Source: Legionella cherrii (GTDB taxonomy: Bacteria > Pseudomonadota > Gammaproteobacteria > Legionellales > Legionellaceae). From it: a stretch of 64,000 nt of DNA. The stretch's first letter is position 1. Each line of letters starts with the position of its first letter. The translations under genes were made by a program, and so were the position numbers. The notes under the pieces were generated by a model. That model worked only from the letters and a program-made list of their open reading frames with translations. It was not told where the DNA came from and did not search any database. Below, in pieces: positions 1 to 8,540 of this stretch. Where the stretch lies: contig NZ_LR134173.1 of the NCBI RefSeq assembly GCF_900635815.1, positions 3,380,001 to 3,444,000 on the forward strand, in the 5' to 3' direction.

Positions 1-48
1 GTAGCACTAAAAAGCTTAAATAAATCTCAATTCATGGGGTACTAGAGT

Positions 49-1050
49 ATGATCATTCATAGCGAATTTAAGCCTGCCTGGTGGTTAACCAATGCGCATG
101 GACAAACTCTGTATCGAACGTTAACTCATCGCATGAATGTCTTTGTTGACTCTTATGAGCGGCTTGAATTGCCTGATGGCGATTTTATAGATTTAGCCTG
201 GAGAGTGAATGGATTAAACGAGGATGCTCCTTTAATTATTTTGTTGCATGGATTGGGGGGCAATGAGAATTCAGCTTATGTTTCGACCTTATTCAATGCA
301 TTCAATCAATCAGGTTATCGAGCGGTTTTGATGAACTTCCGGGGTGCAAGTGGCCAACCAAACCGTTTACCCCGCTTTTATCATGGTGGCGATACTGCAG
401 ACTTGGCCTTTTTGCTCCAGGTAATAAAACTGCGAGAGCCCACAACAAAAATAGGGGTAGTGGGTATTTCCTTAGGTGGCAATGTGCTCCTTAAATGGTT
501 AGGAGAAACAGGGTCCCAATCTCTAATTGATGTTGCTGTTGCAGTTTCTGTACCCTTTCAATCGCAAAACGTGGTTGAAAAAATAAATAAAGGATTTTCT
601 CGTGTGTATCAGAAACATTTGTTAAAAAAATTGCGTAGGGTTTTCCTCCAAAAATTGGATATTATTAATGACCAATTGCCGCTGTCTCAACAAAAACTTT
701 ATTCAATAAAATCTCTCTATGAATTTGATGAACAAATAACTGCTCCATTACACGGATTTACTAGTGCAAGTGAATATTATCAAAAATCCAGTTCGCGGCA
801 GTATCTATCTCAAATCAAAACCCCTACTTTAATTATTCATGCTTTAGATGATCCTTTTATGACATCAGACATTCTTCCAACCTCCAGGGAGTTATCTTCC
901 GATATTCTCTTGGAATTAAGTCAACATGGAGGCCATGTAGGATTTATCGCTGCGAGAGGACACCATTGGTTGGAGCAACGCATCCCTAATTTTTTAAAGG
1001 ATTACTTTCCGCACCCTTCTTATCTACATGAATTTGCAAAGATTAATTAA
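49..1050 (+). CDS. YheT-type alpha/beta hydrolase
   Basis: A 333-residue alpha/beta hydrolase of the YheT/ABHD1-3 family, whose members are carboxylesterases or lipases of uncertain substrate. The sequence shows LLHGLGG near residue 67 (oxyanion region), the nucleophile elbow GISLGGN near residue 140, a late Asp in IHALDDPFM, and the catalytic His in HGGHVGF near residue 298. The order and the length of about 330 residues fit the family. No signal peptide is evident, so it is probably cytoplasmic. It stands alone; the spacer after it carries a promoter for the next gene. The family call is secure, the substrate unknown. Confidence 0.88.
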   Translation: MIIHSEFKPAWWLTNAHGQTLYRTLTHRMNVFVDSYERLELPDGDFIDLAWRVNGLNEDAPLIILLHGLGGNENSAYVSTLFNAFNQSGYRAVLMNFRGASGQPNRLPRFYHGGDTADLAFLLQVIKLREPTTKIGVVGISLGGNVLLKWLGETGSQSLIDVAVAVSVPFQSQNVVEKINKGFSRVYQKHLLKKLRRVFLQKLDIINDQLPLSQQKLYSIKSLYEFDEQITAPLHGFTSASEYYQKSSSRQYLSQIKTPTLIIHALDDPFMTSDILPTSRELSSDILLELSQHGGHVGFIAARGHHWLEQRIPNFLKDYFPHPSYLHEFAKIN

Positions 1051-1132
1051 TTACGCACTGATTACAAAGCGAACACCCAGCACTCTCGACTCAAAACCAA
1101 CACGCTTTGTTCCGCATATTTATTTGATGAAG

Positions 1133-1161
1133 TTGACACTTATCCAGTTCGACTTTAGATT
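1133..1161 (+). promoter_or_regulatory. Sigma-70-type promoter
   Basis: TTGACA at 1133-1138 is a perfect -35 hexamer. It is followed by a 17-base spacer and TAGATT at 1156-1161 (four of six matches to TATAAT). It would drive the gene starting at 1226 and perhaps the aminotransferase and dehydrogenase beyond it. Confidence 0.5.
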
Positions 1162-1225
1162 AAATGGCTAAAATTAAACCATTATGTTCTATAATTAAAA
1201 ATAGAGTTTTTTTAGAGCCTAGATA

Positions 1226-1834
1226 ATGATTAGAACAAAAATAATTAGGAGTGAGAGCTTACTTAAAATCTATGCAAGCAATTACTCGTCTTTGGCCCAT
1301 AATCGCGCTGATCTGGAATACTTTAAAGAATCTAAAGTGCGAATATTTTTTAGAGAATCAGAGGAAAAAATGCTGGCAGGTTTTTGCATCAATTCAGGTC
1401 CTAACTATCGTACATTTCTTCCTTTAAATCCATCTCAATTACAGAAACTATATCATGATCATCGCTTTGATCGAAAGAAACCTCATGAAATTACATGCCT
1501 TTGGATTGAAAAAAAGTCACAGCATGCCACATGGATCATATTTCTTTATTTTATATTATTTCTAGATGTGCTGTGCCTGCATCCAGGCCCCCTTATTTTT
1601 GGAACGCATGGAAAAAATATTAGTACCTTTTTTTCCATACCGTTTCCTAAAACTATTTTCAATGAAAAGTTATTTGTACCTACAAAAGGAGAGGAATGCG
1701 ATTTTTGGATTAGAAAAGGTTCAAAATTGCAATTTCTAAAAGGTTTTATGGTCCTTGCAACCATCAGATTTTTTGGGGGGAATAAAACTTTAGCTCGCTT
1801 TCGCTTGTGGCTTGATAAAAAAAAGGCAAGTTAA
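1226..1834 (+). CDS. Protein of unknown function in aminotransferase cluster
   Basis: A 202-residue protein that I do not recognise. It is basic and has one strongly hydrophobic stretch near residues 103-118 (WIIFLYFILFLDVLCLHPGP). The N-terminal half, with an FFRESEEKMLAGFCI strand-turn-strand pattern, loosely recalls GNAT-like folds, but no acetyl-CoA motif can be defended. It lies 33 bases before the DegT-type aminotransferase on the same strand and shares the promoter-bearing spacer, so it probably belongs to the same small biosynthetic operon. Confidence 0.7.
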   Translation: MIRTKIIRSESLLKIYASNYSSLAHNRADLEYFKESKVRIFFRESEEKMLAGFCINSGPNYRTFLPLNPSQLQKLYHDHRFDRKKPHEITCLWIEKKSQHATWIIFLYFILFLDVLCLHPGPLIFGTHGKNISTFFSIPFPKTIFNEKLFVPTKGEECDFWIRKGSKLQFLKGFMVLATIRFFGGNKTLARFRLWLDKKKAS

Positions 1835-1867
1835 ACTAAATTCCTGAGCAATAGCATGGAGAGTTGT

Positions 1868-3142
1868 ATGAGTAGTATGAAAAGAGAATATTCTTCTTTG
1901 AGTCAATTGGCGTTATATGGAGGGTCTCCCATTCGCCAAAAACCATGGCCTACCTATGACAAAGGAAATGTGATCATTGATGAGGAGGACACTGAACTTA
2001 TCTTGGATGTAATTAAAAGTAAACGATTGTTTCGCTATGATAATCGTGAAATCAAAGATACTAAAGTAGGACAATTCGAGGAAGGACTGAAGGAATACTT
2101 TAAGTGTGAATTTGCACTGGCTGTAAGTTCAGGTACTGCCGCAATTTCACTACCCCTTATGGCTCTTGATCTACCTGACGATTCATTAGTGGGATGTCCG
2201 GCCTATTCATTTACAGCAACACCGAGTGCCATTATTCAAGCAAAATTAAAACCATTCCTTATCGAAGTCGATCGCGATCTTCATATGGATCTTGGGGATC
2301 TTGATAAAAAAATTAGTCGCCTGAAAGCATTAGTGGTGGTTCATATGAGAGGATTTCCCGCCCCGCTCCCCCAAATTATGGCAATCGCCAATAAACATGG
2401 CGTGCCTATTATTGAAGATGCGGTTCCTAGTCTTGGCTGTAAATTAAAAAATAAATATTTGGGTACCTATGGTTTAGCTGGGGCATTTAGCACTCAATCA
2501 GATAAATCATTGAACACTGGAGAAGGGGGCTTTATCTTAACCAACAACAAAGACCTCTATCTAAAATGTGTGATTTTATCAGGAGCTTATGAGCGTCTTT
2601 ATGAAAAGCATTTTTCCGACCAACCTTGTACCATTGATTTCACCAGGTTGCCGTTATTTAATTTTCGCTTGGATGAAATCCGTGGTGCACTTGGAGTATC
2701 CCAATTAAAAAAATTAAATAAGCGACTTGACTTGTTGTCACAAAATTATGCTTACGTCATTCAAGGCATTAGCCCTTTAAAATATTTACGCCCACGTGCT
2801 AGCTGGGATAAAACCGCATTGCCTCTGGGTGATAATCTGCTTTTGGAGTTAGAGGGATCGAGCGAAGACTGTTGTTGGTTTGCCGAAGCACTTACTGCAG
2901 AGGGGATCGACACGAAAGCGCTTGGTGATCTCAATAAAATCAATGTGCGAAGATTTTGGGACTGGGCCTATTTATTCAAGGATGTATCGAAACAAAAAAT
3001 TCCCAAGCTTTATCCTAACAGTTTTAGATACATTAGTTCTTATATTGATATTGCGCTATCACCCACATTGGGAAAAGAAGATCTGGATGAACTTATAACT
3101 GCTATCAAAAAGGTGCATGACCATTATGAACTCAAAAAATGA
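1868..3142 (+). CDS. DegT/DnrJ/EryC1-family PLP aminotransferase
   Basis: A fold-type I PLP enzyme of the DegT/DnrJ/EryC1/StrS family, which transaminates keto-sugars or related ketones. Visible features are the SSGTAAISLPLMAL cofactor loop, the IIEDAVPSLG segment holding the Asp that binds the PLP nitrogen, and the Lys in STQSDKSLNTGEGG that would form the Schiff base. An in-frame ATG at 1856 would add four residues. I prefer 1868 because GGAG lies six bases upstream of it. The 3' end overlaps the following dehydrogenase gene, implying translational coupling. The substrate could be an NDP-sugar or an AHBA-like cyclitol; the sequence does not decide. Confidence 0.85.
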   Translation: MSSMKREYSSLSQLALYGGSPIRQKPWPTYDKGNVIIDEEDTELILDVIKSKRLFRYDNREIKDTKVGQFEEGLKEYFKCEFALAVSSGTAAISLPLMALDLPDDSLVGCPAYSFTATPSAIIQAKLKPFLIEVDRDLHMDLGDLDKKISRLKALVVVHMRGFPAPLPQIMAIANKHGVPIIEDAVPSLGCKLKNKYLGTYGLAGAFSTQSDKSLNTGEGGFILTNNKDLYLKCVILSGAYERLYEKHFSDQPCTIDFTRLPLFNFRLDEIRGALGVSQLKKLNKRLDLLSQNYAYVIQGISPLKYLRPRASWDKTALPLGDNLLLELEGSSEDCCWFAEALTAEGIDTKALGDLNKINVRRFWDWAYLFKDVSKQKIPKLYPNSFRYISSYIDIALSPTLGKEDLDELITAIKKVHDHYELKK

Positions 3143-3881
3143 TTTGAATCATTGTGTTGCTTTAGTAACAGGGGGAAATGGAGGATTAGGACTAGCCATG
3201 GCATGTGCTTTGCAACAAGCAGGCGCACAAGTTATCATTTGTGGCCGAGATCAGGAAAAATTAAAACAAGCCCAAAAACACCACTTAATTCCTCTAACAA
3301 TGGATGTGAGTTCGGAGGAAAGCATTCATGCTGGCTTTAAATCCATTGAAGACCAATTTAAAAGATTGGATATCCTGATTAACAATGCAGGTATCTATGA
3401 GGACCAGCATCTTTCAGCTCTTTCACTGAAACATTGGGAACATCTCATCCGTACCAATCTTACTTCAGTATTTCTTTGTTCTCAAAGTGCAGCTCGTTTC
3501 ATGAAACCACACCATCGTGGAAAAATTATTAATGTGGGTTCTATGTATTCACTATTTGGACATCCTAATTCGATTGGATATGCCACAACAAAAACAGGAA
3601 TTTTAGGTCTCACTCGATCGCTTGCATTGGAACTTGGTCCCTGGAATATTCAGGTAAATGCTATTTTGCCGGGTTGGTTTGAAACTGCAATTAATGGCTC
3701 CTTGCCGCAAACAACTCGCGGCGAAGAAATTAGGAAGAAAACACCACTCGGTAAATGGGGAAAACCCCAGGATATTGGGCCTTTGGCCGTTTTTCTCTCT
3801 TCAAGCGGCTCAGATTTTATCACCGGAGCCATGATCCCCATTGATGGTGGATACTCGGTTTCTGATCGAACAATTTGGTGA
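3117..3881 (+). CDS. SDR-family oxidoreductase
   Basis: A classical short-chain dehydrogenase/reductase of 254 residues. It has the Rossmann glycine motif TGGNGGLG near residue 18, the NNAG motif (LINNAGIYED), the catalytic Ser in NVGSMYSLFG, and the YxxxK pair in YATTKTG. The C-terminal GAMIPIDGGYS is the usual family ending. Its start lies inside the upstream aminotransferase gene (26-base overlap); a second ATG nine bases on is also possible. Paired with a DegT enzyme it probably oxidises or reduces the same carbon skeleton, as in rare-sugar or aminocyclitol pathways. That pairing is inference. Confidence 0.9.
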   Translation: MTIMNSKNDLNHCVALVTGGNGGLGLAMACALQQAGAQVIICGRDQEKLKQAQKHHLIPLTMDVSSEESIHAGFKSIEDQFKRLDILINNAGIYEDQHLSALSLKHWEHLIRTNLTSVFLCSQSAARFMKPHHRGKIINVGSMYSLFGHPNSIGYATTKTGILGLTRSLALELGPWNIQVNAILPGWFETAINGSLPQTTRGEEIRKKTPLGKWGKPQDIGPLAVFLSSSGSDFITGAMIPIDGGYSVSDRTIW

Positions 3882-3996
3882 TGCAGTCACGGAGGTGCGT
3901 CAATCCCGAACGCCGTGAAGATCTCCAATACCATCAATATTTGAGCTCAAATCAGGAGATCCTTCGCGTACACCACTCTGAATAATAAGTAAGACA

Positions 3997-4416
3997 TTAC
4001 CTTGATAAATTACTTGGAGTTGGCTTAGAGTCTAATTCAGAAATTGTTGCAATCACTGAGTCCATTAACTTTTGTTCACTCATCCTTGTTTTTTCTGGCT
4101 TAAAGTTCACATACGTATTATCTATCACTACGTCATAGTGGCCGTCTTCACAGCACTTTATCTTAATATGGATTGATGAGTAGTTCTCTGGGAGTTGTAT
4201 TCCAGCATTTTTGATAAATTTTTCCACATTCTGTTTTGATTTATTAATCTTATTAAAACATTTAATAAAAAAAAGCTCCTTATTCTTTGATGCAAGCAAT
4301 TCATGAAGTTCTATAGGTAACTTTTCGCTAAACTTTTCTCTATTTACTTCCCATATAAAATGCTTCATTACTGCAGTAGCACTGATGTTCTTTAATGAGG
4401 TTGGTTGATCTGGCAT
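3997..4416 (-). CDS. Small hypothetical protein
   Basis: A 139-residue protein without a family I recognise. It is Lys-rich and soluble, with a probable beta-hairpin (IHIKIKCCEDGHYDVVIDNTYVNF) in the middle and a helical C-terminal part. It lies just downstream of the Tgl-like gene on the same strand, separated by about 140 AT-rich bases, so it may be co-transcribed, but nothing ties the functions together. It could be a small Legionella-specific effector or accessory protein; no secretion signal can be demonstrated. Confidence 0.55.
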   Translation of the reverse strand: MPDQPTSLKNISATAVMKHFIWEVNREKFSEKLPIELHELLASKNKELFFIKCFNKINKSKQNVEKFIKNAGIQLPENYSSIHIKIKCCEDGHYDVVIDNTYVNFKPEKTRMSEQKLMDSVIATISELDSKPTPSNLSR

Positions 4417-4559
4417 AAGTATCTTCTCTATCTATTTTTTGACCAAAATAAAAAAGCAATTATTCCATAAAATTACATTCTGTTAATAAATAACGCACAT
4501 TGTCATGAAAAATGTGTGCCGACAGGTTCATCGGGTAATTTATTTATTATTATTATTAA

Positions 4560-6053
4560 TCACTTACATGGAGAATATAACAATTCAGGCTCCAGTATAG
4601 GCTGCTCATGTTTATCTTGATGATAAGAAAATAACCTTGGTGAATTCTTACTATCAGTAGATGGTGATTCTTGAAATAAATAATCAAATCGTTGATGTGA
4701 AAAATCAATGCCTCTCACATTGGTCTTTAATGATTTGAAAATATTGAGATCAGCTACATCACTTTCTGTTTTTCTCTTTGGAAGTAGTGCATTGTATTTC
4801 TCCAATAATGCCAAAACAATTTCGTTCTCCGTAGCATGTTCCATCTTTAATTTTTCGCATCGATACCTGCCATTACCCTTATAAATGCATTCTACACTTG
4901 CCCATTCGCGCTCGGGACAATCAATATGTCCACATATCACTACGCTATCCCCAGGGGCTATATCTTGCTCATTAGCATCAAGTCCCATTGTTTCACTATC
5001 TATGCTTTCCTCTTTAAGATCTATAGGCTCAGCAAGAAAGTCTTCATTGTAAACTTCTAAAAACTCATGTTTTATTTCACTTTCTGTCATTGCTTTAGGT
5101 AAACCAAAGCCTCGATATTTATGATCCCCCATCACCATAGAGTGCAGTCCACTTCCATTTTTAGATGCATCAAATAAGGTAGCCGTCCTATATTCAGGGA
5201 AATTGTTGAGATAGAGCCAATCCCCGGGAATTAACTCCTCTTGCGTTAAATCAAATTTATAAGGAAGTATTTCTTTTAAATCGTCTGCAAAATTTCTGGA
5301 TAAAAACAGACCATCTGCAATGATGAGTGGCTTTCGTGCAAAAAGAAGATCAAAATTCTTCGCACCCACGGTGTCTAATAACGCTTTATATTGAATAGAG
5401 AGCATCCAACTATGACATTCAAGTACCACAAGATGAGAACCAGCAAAAATTGAGTTGATAGCTTCAGAGGGACGCTGTCCATTTTTTAATATAAAAAAAC
5501 CATTTTGCTTATTCGGCATATGCCAATAATGTTCATTGAGCTGCAAATAATTTTCTTTTTGTGTTGGATATCTATAATGTTCTGCTTCTAAATGAAATTT
5601 ATCCGTATCCATGAGCTTTATTGCATTATATCGAAACAATAATTCCGCATTAAATCGTTTATACGATTTAAAATAACGAAGACTATTAACCATTTTTAAG
5701 AGGATCTCTCTTTTTAAAGGATCCCCCTCTTCCCTTGTTAAAGCTAATCTTCTGATTTCCAATTCTGAGGCCATTTTTTCAGGGGAAGACCCAAATTTTG
5801 TGAGATTGGTTACACACAGTTGCGTTAGAAAACTACTGTCGTTAAAAAACTTTTCATAGCTTTGAATTATCTGGAATCGTTTAAAATCCTCAATGAGTTC
5901 CTGAAGATTACTAAAAACAATTTTCTTCTTATGGTTCAATATCATATCAAATCGACGTTCATTGCCTGCGATTGCAGATCTTAATTCGTCAGATTTAAAA
6001 TCGTGAGTGATCTCAACATACTTTTTATTTTGGTAAAAAAGGAACACGAGCAT
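4560..6053 (-). CDS. Tgl-like (spore transglutaminase fold) protein, effector candidate
   Basis: A 497-residue protein whose middle resembles the Bacillus protein-glutamine gamma-glutamyltransferase Tgl, an enzyme that cross-links spore coat proteins. The resemblance runs in order: RPSEAINSIFAG near residue 194, then VVLECHSWM holding the candidate nucleophile Cys213, then YKALLDTVGAKNFDLLF, then LIPGDWLYLNN near 275, then MVMGDHKYRGFGL near 307. In Tgl the matching blocks carry the catalytic Cys and a Glu about 70 residues later; here that second position looks like Leu303 or His304, so the active site may differ. About 190 extra N-terminal and 150 extra C-terminal residues have no counterpart in Tgl, which is roughly 245 residues long. 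There is no signal peptide. A host-directed cross-linking or deamidating effector is possible but unproven. Confidence 0.6.
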   Translation of the reverse strand: MLVFLFYQNKKYVEITHDFKSDELRSAIAGNERRFDMILNHKKKIVFSNLQELIEDFKRFQIIQSYEKFFNDSSFLTQLCVTNLTKFGSSPEKMASELEIRRLALTREEGDPLKREILLKMVNSLRYFKSYKRFNAELLFRYNAIKLMDTDKFHLEAEHYRYPTQKENYLQLNEHYWHMPNKQNGFFILKNGQRPSEAINSIFAGSHLVVLECHSWMLSIQYKALLDTVGAKNFDLLFARKPLIIADGLFLSRNFADDLKEILPYKFDLTQEELIPGDWLYLNNFPEYRTATLFDASKNGSGLHSMVMGDHKYRGFGLPKAMTESEIKHEFLEVYNEDFLAEPIDLKEESIDSETMGLDANEQDIAPGDSVVICGHIDCPEREWASVECIYKGNGRYRCEKLKMEHATENEIVLALLEKYNALLPKRKTESDVADLNIFKSLKTNVRGIDFSHQRFDYLFQESPSTDSKNSPRLFSYHQDKHEQPILEPELLYSPCK

Positions 6054-6142
6054 GAGTTAAAAGCATATCGTTGCTAGGTCACATATTGTTACACTTACCC
6101 CCTAAGTTGTAAATATTAGTTACACCAGGGATTATTAATTCA

Positions 6143-6424
6143 CTATTTGAGAAGAGTAAGAACAACTTTTTTAAACGAATTAAGCAAAGCGAATGTCCCG
6201 ACATCAACAAGTTGTTGCCCTATTTTGCCACTCCAATGCTTTCGTTCCAGTTTCCAACCTATAAAAAAAGCAGAAACAAGCAGTAACAAAGTAGGTACAT
6301 GAAAACGAGTTAGTTTACTTTGGGCAAAATACTCTTGATGTTCAGCTACTTTGTTGCTCTGGAATCGCAACTTCTTGTCCATCAGTGCAATTTGTGCCCG
6401 AATCTGTCTTCTCGAGTTGCTCAT
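6143..6424 (-). CDS. Small membrane protein, YqjK-like position
   Basis: A 93-residue protein with one clear membrane segment (VPTLLLLVSAFFIGW, residues 44-58) and a basic N-terminus. It is the last gene of a DUF883 / holin-like / small-protein trio, the same order as yqjD-yqjE-yqjK in enterobacteria. The chosen start overlaps the preceding gene by 83 bases. An internal Met at residue 15 would shorten the overlap to about 41 bases, and no strong ribosome-binding site decides between them. Probably inner membrane; role unknown. Confidence 0.6.
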   Translation of the reverse strand: MSNSRRQIRAQIALMDKKLRFQSNKVAEHQEYFAQSKLTRFHVPTLLLLVSAFFIGWKLERKHWSGKIGQQLVDVGTFALLNSFKKVVLTLLK

Positions 6425-6773
6425 GCTCTTCGCTCTTTTGAGAAAAATATGCTCTTGTTTTAGGAAAACTCATACTTTTTAAGTTATAGGATAAATACTG
6501 AAGCAATCCAAGTAAGAATCCCACATTCAACAGTAAAACAAGGGAGATAGATAACAGAAAACGATTAGATGCCAAAAATAAAAAATACCCTATTAAAAAC
6601 ATGGCACTTAGCCACACCGTAATCAGCACCACAAACAGCATGCATATATTCAGTAACAAAGGAAAAACGCTAAGCCCCGCCAACTTTGCTTCAAGACGAA
6701 TTAAAGACCATACTGTTTTAATAACGGATATTTTTGCAGTAACTAGAGCTTCTAACTGTTTAAAAACTTCCAT
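6342..6773 (-). CDS. Holin-like membrane protein (YqjE type)
   Basis: A 143-residue protein resembling the phage-holin-family/YqjE group. A short amphipathic N-terminus is followed by two long hydrophobic segments (about residues 33-67 and 69-95, including LNICMLFVVLITVWLSAMFL) and a polar, Glu-rich tail. Such proteins usually accompany DUF883 proteins and sit in the inner membrane. Its ATG shares one base with the stop of the DUF883 gene (TAATG), so translation is likely coupled. Confidence 0.7.
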   Translation of the reverse strand: MEVFKQLEALVTAKISVIKTVWSLIRLEAKLAGLSVFPLLLNICMLFVVLITVWLSAMFLIGYFLFLASNRFLLSISLVLLLNVGFLLGLLQYLSYNLKSMSFPKTRAYFSQKSEEHEQLEKTDSGTNCTDGQEVAIPEQQSS

Positions 6774-7027
6774 TACTTTTTCATTAACCGAGATAATAAA
6801 AAGCCAATTCCTCCTGCGATTAAAACAGAAGTTAATGGATTGTCTTGTACTTTCTTTATTAAATGATCAGAATATTCTTTGACATTTTCTTCCACTTCAT
6901 TAGCCTTGGATAATCCTTCTTCATACAGTTGATTTACCTTTTTTTTCCCTTCATTTAATAATTGGCTTGCAGCTGCCTCAAGATGGTCTTTAGGAGTATA
7001 TGTCGGTTTCTCACTGGAACTTTTCAT
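6773..7027 (-). CDS. DUF883 family protein (YqjD/ElaB-like)
   Basis: An 84-residue DUF883 protein. The helical, charged N-terminal region (HLEAAASQLLNEGKKKVNQL) is followed by a C-terminal membrane anchor with the diagnostic ending (NPLTSVLIAGGIGFLLSRLMKK). In E. coli, YqjD and ElaB are tail-anchored and associate with ribosomes in stationary phase. An upstream in-frame start would add 12 residues, but AAGGAGAG lies seven bases before the chosen ATG, so I start here. First gene of a three-gene unit with the holin-like and small membrane proteins. Confidence 0.82.
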   Translation of the reverse strand: MKSSSEKPTYTPKDHLEAAASQLLNEGKKKVNQLYEEGLSKANEVEENVKEYSDHLIKKVQDNPLTSVLIAGGIGFLLSRLMKK

Positions 7028-7406
7028 GTTATTACTCTCCTTAGTTAACAACGTTTTCTTCATGCATTTCGTGAAACATAATATATAAATATAGTTATTG
7101 CTGGAGATAAATCAATAAATACTTTCCTTTTTTATTGAGCGTTTGACTCTTTTTGGGACGTCTAGGAGTCAATTAAATCGTGCGTCATTCCAGCCCCTTT
7201 GGAAAAATCAAAAAAGATAAAAATCTATTTTCTTATGATGGGGGTTTTAAAAATATCTCAAAAATCATTTTTATCATTAATGATTATTAATTAAGTGTCA
7301 TCTCCTAATCGTATCTATAAGTGAGCTGAAGCATGGAAAATTACACAACTTGATTAAATTAAAAAATTATGTACGATACATGGGCATTATAAACGGAGTA
7401 AACATT

Positions 7407-7964
7407 ATGCCCTACCCCTTTCTTCTAAGGAATTTACAGCAACTCGAAGAGGATGTAACCTTTTATTCTCGCAGCAAAACCCAATATTTTACCCCAAAAG
7501 TTACTTTTAACTTTTCTTTTTTTACAGAAGTTTATCACTCGATTCAATCCATGCCGTTAGACTACGATAAAATTGAGTTGATGGAACGCCTTCAACAAAA
7601 AGTAATTGCACCAATCACTGGTTTTCATCCTAAAATTTTTTACACTTTTAATTTTGCTCCTTATATTGCTCAATATAAGCCTTTGCTTGAGCAATTAAAC
7701 GCATTACAAACACAAGCATCACATCTCTTCAAACATTATTTTGATGCAGAAAGACCCAGTTTTGATTGGCAAAAATTTCATGATGTTCGAAGCCGAATCG
7801 AAAATTTGCCTAACTCTGCAGATAAAATACAACTCATGCAGTTATTCGAGTTTAATGTATTAAATACAATCTCGTTAGTAGAGCCGAAAGCGTTCACCAA
7901 CTTTACTTTCTCATCCCAATTAACACCAAAGGAATTGCCTCTATCCAACCATTCTTTTCACTGA
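7407..7964 (+). CDS. Hypothetical protein with internal duplication
   Basis: A 185-residue soluble protein of unknown family. It contains two related halves: VYHSIQSMPLDYDKIELMER followed by a PKIFYTFNF ending, and later VRSRIENLPNSADKIQLMQL followed by PKAFTNFTF. Each half therefore carries a short helix, the DKI.LM core and an aromatic-rich strand. The ORF extends upstream to a TTG, but CGGAG lies eight bases before the ATG at 7407, which I prefer. It stands alone between spacers. A Legionella-specific protein, possibly an effector. Confidence 0.6.
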   Translation: MPYPFLLRNLQQLEEDVTFYSRSKTQYFTPKVTFNFSFFTEVYHSIQSMPLDYDKIELMERLQQKVIAPITGFHPKIFYTFNFAPYIAQYKPLLEQLNALQTQASHLFKHYFDAERPSFDWQKFHDVRSRIENLPNSADKIQLMQLFEFNVLNTISLVEPKAFTNFTFSSQLTPKELPLSNHSFH

Positions 7965-8144
7965 ATAAAATGATTATGGGGAGCTTGTTGTGTCAGTACA
8001 ATCAAAATAGGATTCAGTGTTCTCAGAAAATAAGGATTTGCACAATAAGTAAAAATAACAAGCTTGTGGATCGCGGGTAATAAACTATATTTTAGTTAAG
8101 CTATTATTATTGTATTGGAAAGCATATTAAATAAGGAGATAAAT

Positions 8145-8522
8145 ATGTTGAATCTCGATACAGAAACAATTCGTGATCTTCTGGATAAAGCGCGACAATT
8201 TCAGGTTAAGGAAGAAGTTAGTTTTCCAGAGGTCACTGAGGACATGGATGCCTTCTATGTATTAGCTGATTATCAAAATGATCCAGTTTATCAAGAAACC
8301 GTTGAATACATAGATAATTTACGTCCTGATCAGCAAGCAACCTTAGTGGCGCTCATGTATTTAGGCCGGGGCGATTATACTCGAGAGGAATGGAAAGATG
8401 CGCTACAGTTTGCCCAAGAAGAAATAACCGACCATACCGGTGAGTATTTACTATCCAGACCAACAGTAGCTGATGATGTTGAACGTGGTTTAAACATGCT
8501 TGGTATTTCCTATCAAGAATAG
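8145..8522 (+). CDS. DUF3775 family protein
   Basis: A 125-residue acidic protein of the DUF3775 type, function unknown. Recognisable blocks are the N-terminal LDTETIRDLLDKARQ helix, ALMYLGRGDYTREEW in the middle, and the HTGEYLLSRPTVADDVERGL ending. The ORF runs ten codons further upstream from a TTG, but the ATG at 8145 has AAGGAG eight bases before it. It precedes the DUF72 gene by 18 bases and is probably co-transcribed with it. Confidence 0.8.
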   Translation: MLNLDTETIRDLLDKARQFQVKEEVSFPEVTEDMDAFYVLADYQNDPVYQETVEYIDNLRPDQQATLVALMYLGRGDYTREEWKDALQFAQEEITDHTGEYLLSRPTVADDVERGLNMLGISYQE

Positions 8523-8540
8523 CGTCTAAGGAATAGGACT

